64,000 bases of DNA. Source: Bacillota bacterium (GTDB taxonomy: Bacteria; Bacillota; Clostridia; DSM-8532). The notes under the pieces are model-generated. The model did not search any database, was not told the DNA's origin, and saw nothing but the letters and a program-made list of their open reading frames with translations. Positions within the stretch are counted from its first letter, which is position 1. Every line of letters starts with the position of its first letter. The position numbers were made by a program, and so were the translations under genes. The stretch spans positions 1 through 64,000 of the forward strand of contig JAEXRM010000175.1 in assembly GCA_023440865.1 (NCBI GenBank). Reading direction: 5' to 3'. This document shows positions 34,293 to 42,995 of this stretch, one piece after another.

Positions 34293-37200
34293 TCATCCGC
34301 ATTTCGAGTACCCGCAGTTCCGGCAGATCTTGCAGCCGCCCTCGTGCTCCATGACCTCGCCGCATTCGGGACAGTCATGCTCGCCCGCGTGATGGCGTCC
34401 GCTGTCCTCCACCACCAGTACCCGTGCCGCGGAGGCGGTGCGGGCGGGAATGGTGCGTGCGGACCGGACGGCGCCCTGTGCGGCGGCTGTCGGTTTCTCA
34501 ACCGGATCCCGCACTTCAACGGCCTCTTCGCGCATCCCATTGGCGGAGGGCCGGATGTACCGGGGTACCGCCGGTGCCTCCTGCGCCTGGTGCACCGACC
34601 CGTTGCCGTTGCGGTGCGCGCTGACCTTCTCGATGAGCCGCCCGATGGCATCCGGGCACGACAGCACCTTCAGGCCCTTCTGCCGGATGGTCGACGGGCA
34701 GCGGATGCCCTTGAGCTGCTCGATGATCGCCTTTTCGTCCACACCGGAACGCAGTGCGATGGAGATGAGCCGGGCCGTCGCCTCGGACTGGGACGGGCAG
34801 CCGCCCGCACGTCCGGTGTTCGTGAAGACCTCGCAGATGCCGTTCTCATCGTAGTTGACGGTGATGTAGAGATTGCCGCAGCCGATCTTGACCTTCTCGG
34901 TGAAGCCGGTCGTCAGCTCCGGGCGCGGGCGCGGCGCGATGTGGCCGTAATCGGGGACTTCCTGGTACCCGACAGGCACCGCCGTTTCCCCGGCGCGCAC
35001 CGTGGAAACCAGCTCGACCTCACGCGCCGCCTCGGCGGCCTTCTCGGCTGCCTTGCGGGCCGCCTCGTCGCTGCCCGGCGAAACCGAGGATGTCGTGGCC
35101 GTTCCGGACGCACCGGTTCCCGGCGCGCCATCCGCCGCCTTTTCCTCCTTCACCTTGCCGATGTTGAGGACCTGCAGCCCGCGGGACCCGTCGCGGTAGA
35201 TCGTGACGCCCTTGCAGCCGGTCTTGTACGCGTGCATGAAGACCTCGCGCACATCGTGCTCGGTCGCGTCATGGGAAAGGTTCACGGTCTTGGAGACCGC
35301 ATTGTCGGTGAATTCCTGGAACGCGGCCTGCATGCGGACATGCCATTCCGGCGAGATGTCGTGGGCCGTGACATAGACGCGCCGGATCTCCTCGGGCACA
35401 TCCTCCATGCCGTGCAGCGTGCCGTGCTCCACGACGCGCTTCATCAGGTCGGTGGAGTAGAAGCCGCCGTCCTCGGCCGCCTTGCGGAAGTACGGATTGG
35501 TCTCGAACAGCTCGGTGCGGTCCATGACGTTCTTGATGTAGGCGATGGCGAACAGGGGCTCCACGCCGCCGGAAGCCCCGGCGAGCATCGACAGGGTGCC
35601 CGTGGGCGCGATCGTGGTCGTGGTGGCGTTGCGCAGCCGGATGCCCTGCTGCTTGTAGACGCTGTCGTTCCAATACGGGAACACGCCCCACTTCTCCGCC
35701 AGCTCGCGGCTCGCGGCGTGCGACTCGTTCTGAATGTGCCCCATGACCTTGCGGGCCAGCGCCTCGGCCTCCTCGGAATCGTACGGGATGCCCAGCTGCA
35801 GCAGCATGTCCGCCCAGCCCATGACGCCCAGGCCGATCTTGCGCGTGCCGCGGGTCATCTTGTCGATCTCCGGCAGCGGGTACTGGTTGACGTCGATGAC
35901 ATTGTCGAGGAAATGCACGGCCTGCTTCACGATGCGCGTCAGGCGCGGATAGTCGACGCCCGCCCGCTTGGCGGTGCGCTTGACCAGGAGGCCCAGGTTG
36001 ATGGAACCAAGGTTGCACGCCTCGTACGGCAGCAGGGGCTGCTCGCCGCAGTTGTGCACCACCAGCCCGTTCGCGTCGAAGGCGTTCACACCGGGCACCT
36101 GCACGTCAAAGACGTCCTCGCGGCCATCCGGGGTCACGGAAACGACGGTCGTGACAAAGCGTTCGCGGTTCAGGCGGCGGCGATAGCCTTCCAGCAACGA
36201 TGTCAGGTGCGCCTGCTTGCCGGCGGAGGCAAATCCGACACGTTCGGCGAAGACAGCCAGGTTGTCGCCGGTGATGACGAGTTCGTGGCCTGCCGTGGTC
36301 TCGTAGCATGCGGTTCCGCCCTTTCTATCCTGCAAATACGCGCAGCGTTTTGCAGGACTGCCTGTTGCATTCCGGGAGATGCATACCTGCGCATCAGGCA
36401 TTTCTTTCGTCTCCGCAGGCTTGCGGTCGGCATAAACCGTCGAAACGATGCCCAGACGGGCCAGCATCCGCTGTGCGGCCAGCAGGGTGCCCATGTCGTG
36501 CTGCCACAGGCGGATCGACACGCCGTGTGCCTGCGAATCGGCGACCGTGCCGTCGGTGTCGAACAGACCGCGCAGGAATCCGGCATGGAAGGCGGATCCC
36601 GTTTTCTCGATCTCGGGTGTTGCCTGTTTGTCGCCCGGCGTCATGCCGTAGGAAGCGGCCAGATCACGCAAAGCGGCCATGCGAAGACGCGTCTCCCCGC
36701 GCCCGGCCACGGTGGACTGGAACCCGCGGAAACCGGCACGGTGCGGCAGCGTGCGGGCGGCTTCCCCGGCCGCCATGCGCAGCGATTCCGCGTTCTCGTC
36801 GGCACCCCACACGGACAAAACGCCGCCCTCGGCCTTCAACGTTCCATCCCCCAACAGCATGCCCAACAGGAAGCCCTCTTCCGCTGTGCCCGACCCATTC
36901 CAGGACAGGCCGCGGTTCTCGCTGACGACGATCCGATCCCCGGGACGAAGGGTTCCGGCGGGTGTCCACGCCTCCTGGTGGCTGAAGCGGTCCATGGAAG
37001 GCACCGTCCGCACCAGATGGTCGGCTGTGAGACGCAGTGTTTGGCCGCGGTCCGTCACAACCTTGAGCACGTCCTTGGTGCCGGTCTTGAAGAAACCTTC
37101 CGGTGCGGTGCGGTTGTAACCGCCATGCAGCGCAAGCTCGCACGGCAATCCCAGCAGGTCGCGCACCTGCCGCGGCCCATTGGCGGTCAGAACCCAGGTG

Positions 37201-38024
37201 TCGCCGGTCACGCACGGGTTCGTGGACTCGATCTCCCCCAGCTTCGGCGTCACATTGTACCGGTTGAGCCGGTCGAGGAAGATCATGCCCGGTTCGCCGT
37301 TCTTCCAGGCGCTCTTGACCATCGTCTCAAAGACCTCGCGGGCGTTGAGCCGGCCGACGGCCTTCTTGGTCTTCGGGTCGACCAGGTCATAGTCCTCGCC
37401 TTTTTCCACCGCGTTCATGAACGCCTTGGTGAGGCCCACGGAGATGTTGAAGTTCGTGATGTCCGCATTGTTTTGCTTGCAGGCGATGAACTCGAGGATA
37501 TCGGGATGGTCCACGCGCAAAATGCCCATGTTGGCGCCGCGCCGGGTGCCGCCCTGCTTGACGGCTTCGGTTGCGGCGTTGAACACCTTCATGAAGGAAA
37601 CCGGACCGGAGGCGACGCCACCGGTCGATTTCACCGTGGCGCCCTTCTGGCGCAGGCGCGAGAAGGAAAAGCCGGTGCCACCGCCGCTCTTGTGGATGAG
37701 CGCGGCGTTCTTGACGCTGTCGAAGATCTCCTCCATGCTGTCGCCGACCGGCAGCACGAAGCAGGCGGACAGCTGGCCCAGCGGACGGCCGGCGTTCATG
37801 AGCGTCGGTGAGTTCGGCAGGAACTCGAGGTTCATCATCAGGTCGTAGAAGGCCTGCTCGGTCCTGACGAGCTCGGCGTCCGAAACGCGACCGGCATCCG
37901 CGGCGGCAACGGCCTTCGCCACCCGGCGGAACATGTCCTCGGGCGTTTCGATGAGCCTGCCGTCGACATCCCGGGCAAGATAGCGCTTTTCCAGAACCTT
38001 GATCGCGTTTTCGGAGAGAGCCAT
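34293..38024 (-). CDS. nrdJ: Adenosylcobalamin-dependent (class II) ribonucleotide reductase with intein
   Basis: NrdJ reduces ribonucleotides to deoxyribonucleotides with B12 and needs no oxygen. The 1243-residue precursor contains a 388-residue intein (residues 271-658), leaving an 855-residue enzyme. The exteins carry SPTLMNAGRPLGQLSACFVL, SGGGTGFSFSRLR, and the split NP/CGEQPLLPYEACNLGSIN. A TSCPD-type domain (KIGCGNLYITVNYDENGICE) follows, and the C-terminus has a Cys-rich zinc-ribbon tail (CPECGEVMEHEGGCKICRNC) that re-reduces the active site in this class. AGGAGG stands 9 nt before ATG 38024. No B12 riboswitch was recognised upstream. Confidence 0.95.
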   Translation of the reverse strand: MALSENAIKVLEKRYLARDVDGRLIETPEDMFRRVAKAVAAADAGRVSDAELVRTEQAFYDLMMNLEFLPNSPTLMNAGRPLGQLSACFVLPVGDSMEEIFDSVKNAALIHKSGGGTGFSFSRLRQKGATVKSTGGVASGPVSFMKVFNAATEAVKQGGTRRGANMGILRVDHPDILEFIACKQNNADITNFNISVGLTKAFMNAVEKGEDYDLVDPKTKKAVGRLNAREVFETMVKSAWKNGEPGMIFLDRLNRYNVTPKLGEIESTNPCVTGDTWVLTANGPRQVRDLLGLPCELALHGGYNRTAPEGFFKTGTKDVLKVVTDRGQTLRLTADHLVRTVPSMDRFSHQEAWTPAGTLRPGDRIVVSENRGLSWNGSGTAEEGFLLGMLLGDGTLKAEGGVLSVWGADENAESLRMAAGEAARTLPHRAGFRGFQSTVAGRGETRLRMAALRDLAASYGMTPGDKQATPEIEKTGSAFHAGFLRGLFDTDGTVADSQAHGVSIRLWQHDMGTLLAAQRMLARLGIVSTVYADRKPAETKEMPDAQVCISRNATGSPAKRCAYLQDRKGGTACYETTAGHELVITGDNLAVFAERVGFASAGKQAHLTSLLEGYRRRLNRERFVTTVVSVTPDGREDVFDVQVPGVNAFDANGLVVHNCGEQPLLPYEACNLGSINLGLLVKRTAKRAGVDYPRLTRIVKQAVHFLDNVIDVNQYPLPEIDKMTRGTRKIGLGVMGWADMLLQLGIPYDSEEAEALARKVMGHIQNESHAASRELAEKWGVFPYWNDSVYKQQGIRLRNATTTTIAPTGTLSMLAGASGGVEPLFAIAYIKNVMDRTELFETNPYFRKAAEDGGFYSTDLMKRVVEHGTLHGMEDVPEEIRRVYVTAHDISPEWHVRMQAAFQEFTDNAVSKTVNLSHDATEHDVREVFMHAYKTGCKGVTIYRDGSRGLQVLNIGKVKEEKAADGAPGTGASGTATTSSVSPGSDEAARKAAEKAAEAAREVELVSTVRAGETAVPVGYQEVPDYGHIAPRPRPELTTGFTEKVKIGCGNLYITVNYDENGICEVFTNTGRAGGCPSQSEATARLISIALRSGVDEKAIIEQLKGIRCPSTIRQKGLKVLSCPDAIGRLIEKVSAHRNGNGSVHQAQEAPAVPRYIRPSANGMREEAVEVRDPVEKPTAAAQGAVRSARTIPARTASAARVLVVEDSGRHHAGEHDCPECGEVMEHEGGCKICRNCGYSKCG
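36051..37214 (-). other. Intein with LAGLIDADG (DOD) endonuclease domain in nrdJ
   Basis: The intein begins with Cys (CVTGDTWVLTANGPRQVRDL, block A) and ends NAFDANGLVVHN just before the extein Cys of CGEQP. Splice block B reads LRLTADHLVRT. Two dodecapeptide endonuclease motifs are visible, LLGMLLGDGTL and LRGLFDTDGTV, each with the acidic Asp, so the homing nuclease may be active. The first extein residue after the intein (+1 Cys) is the conserved NPCGE cysteine that in this family forms the thiyl radical, so splicing is essential for enzyme function. Confidence 0.95.
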
Positions 38025-38453
38025 GGATCCATCCTCCTGTCCTCCCGTTTTGCAACAGCGGAAGGCATGTGCGTGTGCTCCCGGGGAATGCGGATTTGAT
38101 CATCCTGCAATGGCGCGAAGCGTGATGCGGGATCATCGCGTACATTCCGGGGCATGCATGTGTGTTTGCCATGTGCGGGATACGGTGTGACGCGTCCCGA
38201 CGCCTCTTGCGTGTCTCTTTCTGTTGAACCCCAGATGAAATGCCGATATGGCCGACGCCACCCCGCAAAGCGGGTGAACGAGTGGGCGATACCGGATATT
38301 GTGCCCAGTTGCCGCGTCATGTACAAGATATGCCGCGTATCCGATCGTACACCAATGCGGACCGATCCTCAAGCGTCTCCTGCTACCATCCACAGGCAAT
38401 GGGAATGTATACATGTTTTCCACCGGATGTGGATAGGAATCCCGAGACGGTGT
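38025..38453. other. Leader and upstream region of nrdJ, no gene
   Basis: I see no credible ORF. It holds a GC hairpin (CACCCCGCAAAGCGGGTG, about 38259-38276), the palindrome ATGTATACAT (38405-38414) and two DnaA-box-like sites, CCATCCACA (38386-38394) and TGTGGATAG (38428-38436). An NrdR-like half-site (GCACAATATCC, minus strand, near 38297-38307) is weak. These are candidate control sites for nrdJ. Confidence 0.35.
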
Positions 38454-38519
38454 GACGAAAGCGGGACGGAATCAGGATGAAAAAAGGACGAAAGCGGGAC
38501 GATAACAGGAGGAAAGCGA
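38454..38519. repeat. 33-bp direct repeat (two units)
   Basis: Units at 38454-38486 and 38487-38519 share GACGAAAGCGGGACG exactly and then diverge (GAATCAGGATGA versus ATAACAGGAGGA). They lie just upstream of the promoter of the next gene. The 33-bp period equals that of the arrays at 14125 and 63616, although the sequences are unrelated. Confidence 0.75.
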
Positions 38520-38539
38520 TTCTGAAGCAGGACGGTCTC

Positions 38540-38568
38540 ATGACAACGACATGCGGAAATGGTATGAT
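38540..38568 (+). promoter_or_regulatory. Promoter of the 38645 membrane protein gene
   Basis: ATGACA (38540-38545) and TATGAT (38563-38568) are exactly 17 bp apart, giving a leader of about 70 nt before ATG 38645. Confidence 0.6.
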
Positions 38569-38644
38569 CAATCAGGATTTGCACGATTTGGGTTTTTGTT
38601 ACGCGCAAGACAATGACGGATCCGAACCACAAAAGGAGCGTACC

Positions 38645-39634
38645 ATGCGAAACCAACGCCTTCGCCTTGCCCTGACTGCCGTTGCACTCTATCAGGGGCT
38701 CGCCTGGCTGGCGGATTTCACCGGTACACTGGTCGGCAGCCTCGCAAGAGGGAAGGCGCCAGCCGGCATTCTCATGCAGTGGACAACCGGTGCCAAGCTG
38801 CCGCAGGCGCTTCTGGCGGTGGCCCTCATTGCGGTGGCCGCCATCATGAATCGCAGGAACGGCCGCTCCCCCGAACCGGAAACCTGGCATGTCGCCGGCG
38901 GATTTCTCCTCATCGGCGCCGTCTTCGGCTTCTCTTCCGCGTTGCTGGACCTTGCGGGCACCCTCGCACAGTTGCGTGCGGTCGCTGGCACGCACGTGTG
39001 GACGAGTATCCTGTCATCCCTCGTTGCACCACTTGTGGAGAACCTGCTCCTGCTCCTGTTCTTCCTGCTCGTCCGAATGCGCGGCATCCGTCAGAGGCAC
39101 GACGTGACGCCGTCTGTCCGGAATGTGGCACGACAAACCGAGGATGCCCATATCCTCACCGGGGAGAGCATCGTTCTGTACTATGGCATCACGCTGTTCA
39201 TCCGATGTGCAAGCACCCCGCTCATGCTGCTGCTGCTCGCGGTGTTGCGCGAGAACGCTTCGCTCCCATACGGATGGATCTCCCTCGGCCTGGAGGTGGC
39301 GGTCACCGCTTGCCTGGCCGTGCGGCAGCATCGACGGAGAAGGCGGACCCTCCCTCCGCAGCCCATGCAGCCCCTGGCTTTTTGGATCTCCGGCACCATG
39401 CTGCTCATCGGCACCCTGCGCAGTCTGCCGGCTGTCATCCTCTCGTTGCGGGCGATCATGCCGCCAGCCTCCCTGTCACTGGATGCGTCCGTTCTTCCGC
39501 TGCAGCAGCTCTCTTTCGTGATGAATGCCGTTTTCGCACTCATTGGCGCAGGATGCGCGGTTGCCCTGATCGCCCTGGGCGAGCGCTATGCCCGGCGAGG
39601 TACATTTCCTGCGCAGCCTGCGCCGGAGGAATAA
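38645..39634 (+). CDS. Membrane protein of unknown function
   Basis: A 329-residue protein with about eight hydrophobic segments (ALLAVALIAVAAIMN, ILSSLVAPLVENLLLLLFFL, LLIGTLRSLPAVILSLRAIM, FVMNAVFALIGAGCAVALIAL). Loops are Arg-rich (RQHRRRRRTLPPQP), which fixes the inside face. AAGGAG stands 7 nt before ATG 38645 and a promoter lies 80 bp upstream. It ends 3 bp before a second, frameshifted membrane protein gene, so both likely formed one transcript. I do not recognise the family. Confidence 0.75.
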   Translation: MRNQRLRLALTAVALYQGLAWLADFTGTLVGSLARGKAPAGILMQWTTGAKLPQALLAVALIAVAAIMNRRNGRSPEPETWHVAGGFLLIGAVFGFSSALLDLAGTLAQLRAVAGTHVWTSILSSLVAPLVENLLLLLFFLLVRMRGIRQRHDVTPSVRNVARQTEDAHILTGESIVLYYGITLFIRCASTPLMLLLLAVLRENASLPYGWISLGLEVAVTACLAVRQHRRRRRTLPPQPMQPLAFWISGTMLLIGTLRSLPAVILSLRAIMPPASLSLDASVLPLQQLSFVMNAVFALIGAGCAVALIALGERYARRGTFPAQPAPEE

Positions 39635-39637
39635 GCC

Positions 39638-40065
39638 ATGCAACTGACAGGAATGAATCGACGGACTTCTGTCATGGCGGTTTTCCTGCTCATCACGTGG
39701 CTGCTGCTCATTGCGCACCGCCTGCTGGAAAAGCCGTTCCTGCTCGGCTACACGGGATATCAAGACATGTACGGCGGCGTCCGGATCCCGTCCTCTACAT
39801 GTCCGTTGGGCTGTTCGCCGGCTTGACACTTGGCCGGGTTCCGCTTGTGACGCGCCCGGTCGCTGTTGCCGCACTCCTGGTTTCTTTTCTTCCCATCCTT
39901 GCGATGGGACGCGTCCCCATGCGGTTCTTCCTTCCCGCCTATCCCCTGAACAGCGCCATCCCCGCGTTTCACGACCCCTGGATCGGACCGTTCTATGGAT
40001 TCGTTTCCGGCTTGTCGATCCACGCGCTGATTCATGGCGGGAAAAAATTCGAACGACCCCATTGA
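39638..40065 (+). pseudogene. Frameshifted small membrane protein gene
   Basis: Frame one (39638 to about 39785) encodes MQLTGMNRRTSVMAVFLLIT through GYTGYQDMYGG and then stops at 39826 with junk residues. Another frame continues seamlessly as RPDPVLYMSVGLFAGLTLGR to GGKKFERPH, stopping at 40065. Joined at the GC-rich stretch near 39780-39790, they give one protein of about 142 residues with three to four membrane segments. A one-base change (mutation or sequencing error) is the simplest explanation. No family recognised. Confidence 0.65.
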
Positions 40066-40186
40066 CTCTGACACCGTGTCGCACTTTATCATCAGGAAGG
40101 AATCAACATGCGCCGCATATCCGGAATGCGGCAGATGAACCCGCGGAAAACATCGCGTTCCGCGGCGGACAACATGAGGTGGCGAC

Positions 40187-41194
40187 ATGGCACTCCAAAC
40201 CATCAGCCAGGTGTCAAGCGGTTATGGCATCTCGACCAGAATGCTGCGGTACTATGAACAGGCCGGCCTGATGCGGAGCATCCGCAAGGACGGTTATGCC
40301 TACCGGGTCTATGACGAGGACGCGCTGCGCCGTCTGCGGCAAATCATCGTCCTGCGCAAGCTGCGCGTTCCGGTCAGGCAGATCGTCCGCATCCTGAACA
40401 ACTGTGACGCCGCGGAGGCCGTGGAGATCTTCCGGCAGAACATCAGCGAAATCGATGGCGAAATGACGGCCCTTTCGACCGTGAAAGCCATCCTGGCGCG
40501 TTTTATCGAGGAGATCAACGAGAAAGCCGCGGTGAAGCTCCACTGCCTCGACGATCATGGGTTGTTCTCCGTGATCGGCACACTGCCCTTTTCCGTCAAC
40601 CAGGTGAAGGAAGCAAAGGAGAACATGACGATGGAAGATCTGAATAAGGCTAACGAAGAGCTGATGAAGCTCGAGGACAAGGATGTGCGCATTGTGTACC
40701 TGCCGCCGATGACCGTCGCCGCCGCTCTCGCGACGGGAGATGGCTGCGAGGGCAAGGCGCTGGACATGATCAGCAAGTTCACGGCGGACAGCGGCCTGCT
40801 CACGCGCAAGCCTGACGCGCGCAGCTTCGGATTCGACTGCTCCGGGGATGCGGCGGTGCTGGGCGAAGGCTCGCACCGGTATGAGGTGTGGGTTTCTGTC
40901 CCCGAGGACATGGAGTTGCCCGCAGAGCTGGTGCGGCGGACCTTCACAGGCGGCTTGTACGCCGCGCATGTGCTCCGGGCATGGGATTTCCAGGACTGGC
41001 GGCGGCTCCGGGAGTGGGTCGACGCAAGCGACAAGTACGACAACGACTGGGGCTCCCCCAGATGGGAGTCCATCGACACCCCGTTCGGACAAGGCTTCGA
41101 GGAAACCCTGAACTTCTACAACTTCATCCTGAAGCACCAGTCGGAAATGAGCCATCTGCAGATCGACCTGCTGTTCCCGATCAGGGAGAAGTGA
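40187..41194 (+). CDS. MerR-family regulator with GyrI-like effector domain
   Basis: A 335-residue regulator. The N-terminal winged helix is TISQVSSGYGISTRMLRYYEQAGLM with the DNA-contacting MLRYYEQ, followed by a dimerisation coiled coil (residues about 75-115). The C-terminal about 185 residues form a GyrI/BmrR-like multidrug-binding domain (VRIVYLPPMTVAAALATG, YEVWVSVPEDMELP, DWRRLREWVDASD). GAGGTGG lies 5 nt before ATG 40187. It probably responds to a small amphipathic ligand; its target gene is not evident here. It is convergent with the pyrophosphatase gene, 5 bp apart. Confidence 0.9.
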   Translation: MALQTISQVSSGYGISTRMLRYYEQAGLMRSIRKDGYAYRVYDEDALRRLRQIIVLRKLRVPVRQIVRILNNCDAAEAVEIFRQNISEIDGEMTALSTVKAILARFIEEINEKAAVKLHCLDDHGLFSVIGTLPFSVNQVKEAKENMTMEDLNKANEELMKLEDKDVRIVYLPPMTVAAALATGDGCEGKALDMISKFTADSGLLTRKPDARSFGFDCSGDAAVLGEGSHRYEVWVSVPEDMELPAELVRRTFTGGLYAAHVLRAWDFQDWRRLREWVDASDKYDNDWGSPRWESIDTPFGQGFEETLNFYNFILKHQSEMSHLQIDLLFPIREK

Positions 41195-41199
41195 CCCCG

Positions 41200-42828
41200 C
41201 TACTCCACCACGACCGCCAGCCGCGGCAGGATCTGCTTCTTGCGCGACACGACGCCCTCGAGGTACATGCCGTTGTCGACGATGGTCTGGCCGAAGGCCT
41301 GGGCCACCAGCTCGCAGGCGGAGCCCGCCATGAGCACGCCGCTGCCCTTCTTCCCGATGTCGGTCACCAGCAGCATCACGCAGTCGAAGCCCTCGCGGAT
41401 GCAGATGTCCTCCATGTTCTCGAGCAGCTCGGCGCGAATCTGGTCAAGGGTCTCGCGGTCCTGCGAATAGACCTGCCCGATGCCGAAGCGCAGCTTGCCC
41501 AGCCGGTAGTCCTTGAAGTCGGACCGGACGATGTCCTTGGGCAGCCGCCCCTTGAGCGAGGATCCGGCCGAGAACATCTTCTGCGCGAATTCGTCGATGT
41601 CGATGCCGGCGATGTCGGCAAGCCGTTCGGCGGTGAGCTTGTCGAGGAACGTGCTGGTCGGCGACACGAATTTGAGCGTATCCGAGACGATGGCGGCACA
41701 CAGGATGCCCGCGATGTTGCGCGGCGGGCGTACGCCGGCCTCCTGGTACAGTGCCGCGATGATCGTGGACGTGCTGCCCACGGGCTCGTTCTTGAAGTAG
41801 ATGGGGTTGCCCGTCGTGATGTCGCCGAGGCGGTGGTGGTCGATGATCTCAAGGATCTCCGCCTGCTCGATGCCGTTGACGGTCTGGCTTCGCTCGTTGT
41901 GGTCGACCAGGATGACCTTCTTGCGCCGGGGCGTGATGAGGTGGTAGCGCGACACGAAGCCCTTCACATGGCCGTTGACGTCCACCACGGGATAACTGCG
42001 GTAGCGGGTCTTGAGCATGCGCTCGCGGATGTCGTCGACCAGGTCGTTCTCTTCGAACGCGACCAGGCCCTCATGCGTCATGACGTGACGGATGGGGGCG
42101 CTCTGGTTCAGCAGGCGGGAGGCGGTGAACGTGTCGGACAGCGTGCCGATGACGGCGATGCCTGCCGCGCGGGCCTTCTCGAGGGTTCCATCCGGCAGCT
42201 GGTCGCCGCAGGTGTGCAGCAGCAGGCTGACACGGGCCTCGATCGCGGCATCGATGACGTCGTCGCGTCGACCGGTGATGAGAATGTCGCCCGGTTCCAG
42301 CACGGTTTCCAGATCGGCCAGGCTGGAGGCCGCGACATGGATGCGCCCGGTGGAGGCGAACCGCGGATTGCCGACAAGCACGCGCCCGCTGACGGTCTCG
42401 GCGATGTCCTCGAGGGAGGACTGGCTGGCCGCGAGGGTACTGTCGTCCATGGCATCCATGAATTTCTGCGTGATGTTGGACAGCGTCACGACACCGATGA
42501 GCTTGCCGCTCTCCTCGACGACGGGCAGCACCTTGACGTTGTTGCGGCGCATGATGTTCCAGGCCGTCTTGATCGTGATGTGCGGGCTGACACCGGGCAC
42601 TTCGTCGAGATCGAGGTCGGAGACCTGGCGTTTGACGGTGTCGAGGTACAACGGCTCCGGCACCTCGAAGAAATCAAGGACAAACTTCGTTTCACGACTG
42701 ATCTCGCCGAGCCGCACGGGAACCGCGGGCACGCCGCGCCGCCGCTTGAGGTCGGCGTAGCCGATGGCCGCGCAGATCGAGTCGGTATCGGGATTCTTGT
42801 GGCCGAAGATGAAAACGAGGTCTTCCAT
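41200..42828 (-). CDS. ppaC: Family II inorganic pyrophosphatase with CBS-DRTGG-CBS regulatory insert
   Basis: Hydrolyses pyrophosphate with a Mn/Co centre. The 542 residues start with the DHH-domain motif IFGHKNPDTDSICAAIGYAD. A regulatory insert follows: the first CBS motif (NVKVLPVVEESGKLIGVVTL), a DRTGG domain (about residues 125-240) and a second CBS motif (RYRSYPVVDVNGHVKGFVSR). The catalytic core resumes with VILVDHNE, EIIDHHRLGD and the DHHA2 domain with GVVSRKKQILPRL. CBS-PPases are inhibited by AMP/ADP and activated by ATP or diadenosine polyphosphates. GGAGG lies 8 nt before ATG 42828. Confidence 0.95.
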   Translation of the reverse strand: MEDLVFIFGHKNPDTDSICAAIGYADLKRRRGVPAVPVRLGEISRETKFVLDFFEVPEPLYLDTVKRQVSDLDLDEVPGVSPHITIKTAWNIMRRNNVKVLPVVEESGKLIGVVTLSNITQKFMDAMDDSTLAASQSSLEDIAETVSGRVLVGNPRFASTGRIHVAASSLADLETVLEPGDILITGRRDDVIDAAIEARVSLLLHTCGDQLPDGTLEKARAAGIAVIGTLSDTFTASRLLNQSAPIRHVMTHEGLVAFEENDLVDDIRERMLKTRYRSYPVVDVNGHVKGFVSRYHLITPRRKKVILVDHNERSQTVNGIEQAEILEIIDHHRLGDITTGNPIYFKNEPVGSTSTIIAALYQEAGVRPPRNIAGILCAAIVSDTLKFVSPTSTFLDKLTAERLADIAGIDIDEFAQKMFSAGSSLKGRLPKDIVRSDFKDYRLGKLRFGIGQVYSQDRETLDQIRAELLENMEDICIREGFDCVMLLVTDIGKKGSGVLMAGSACELVAQAFGQTIVDNGMYLEGVVSRKKQILPRLAVVVE

Positions 42829-42995
42829 GATGTCCCCTCCGTGACACCATGATACCAGTTGAAGGGGGCGCGCGTAAATGCGGCGGCATGCGGTGCCGCG
42901 GCCGGACGACGTGTGCCGTGCCGATGACTGCCGGGCAGCGCCAGGACGCGCGTGGCATCCGGCTATGCGGCGGCCGAGGCCAGGGCGCACCGCTC

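Noticed and set aside
34026..37811. A 1261-codon open frame on the plus strand opposite nrdJ
   Set aside because: A mirror of nrdJ caused by high third-position GC; no recognisable domain and no ribosome binding site.
38025..38453. Cobalamin riboswitch before the B12-dependent reductase
   Set aside because: No B12-box-like AGCCAGGAGACCTGCC element or the expected helices could be recognised on the minus strand.
40112..40132. GCCGCAT-N7-ATGCGGC hairpin before the MerR gene
   Set aside because: Short stem without a T-run and too little context to call it a terminator or an operator.
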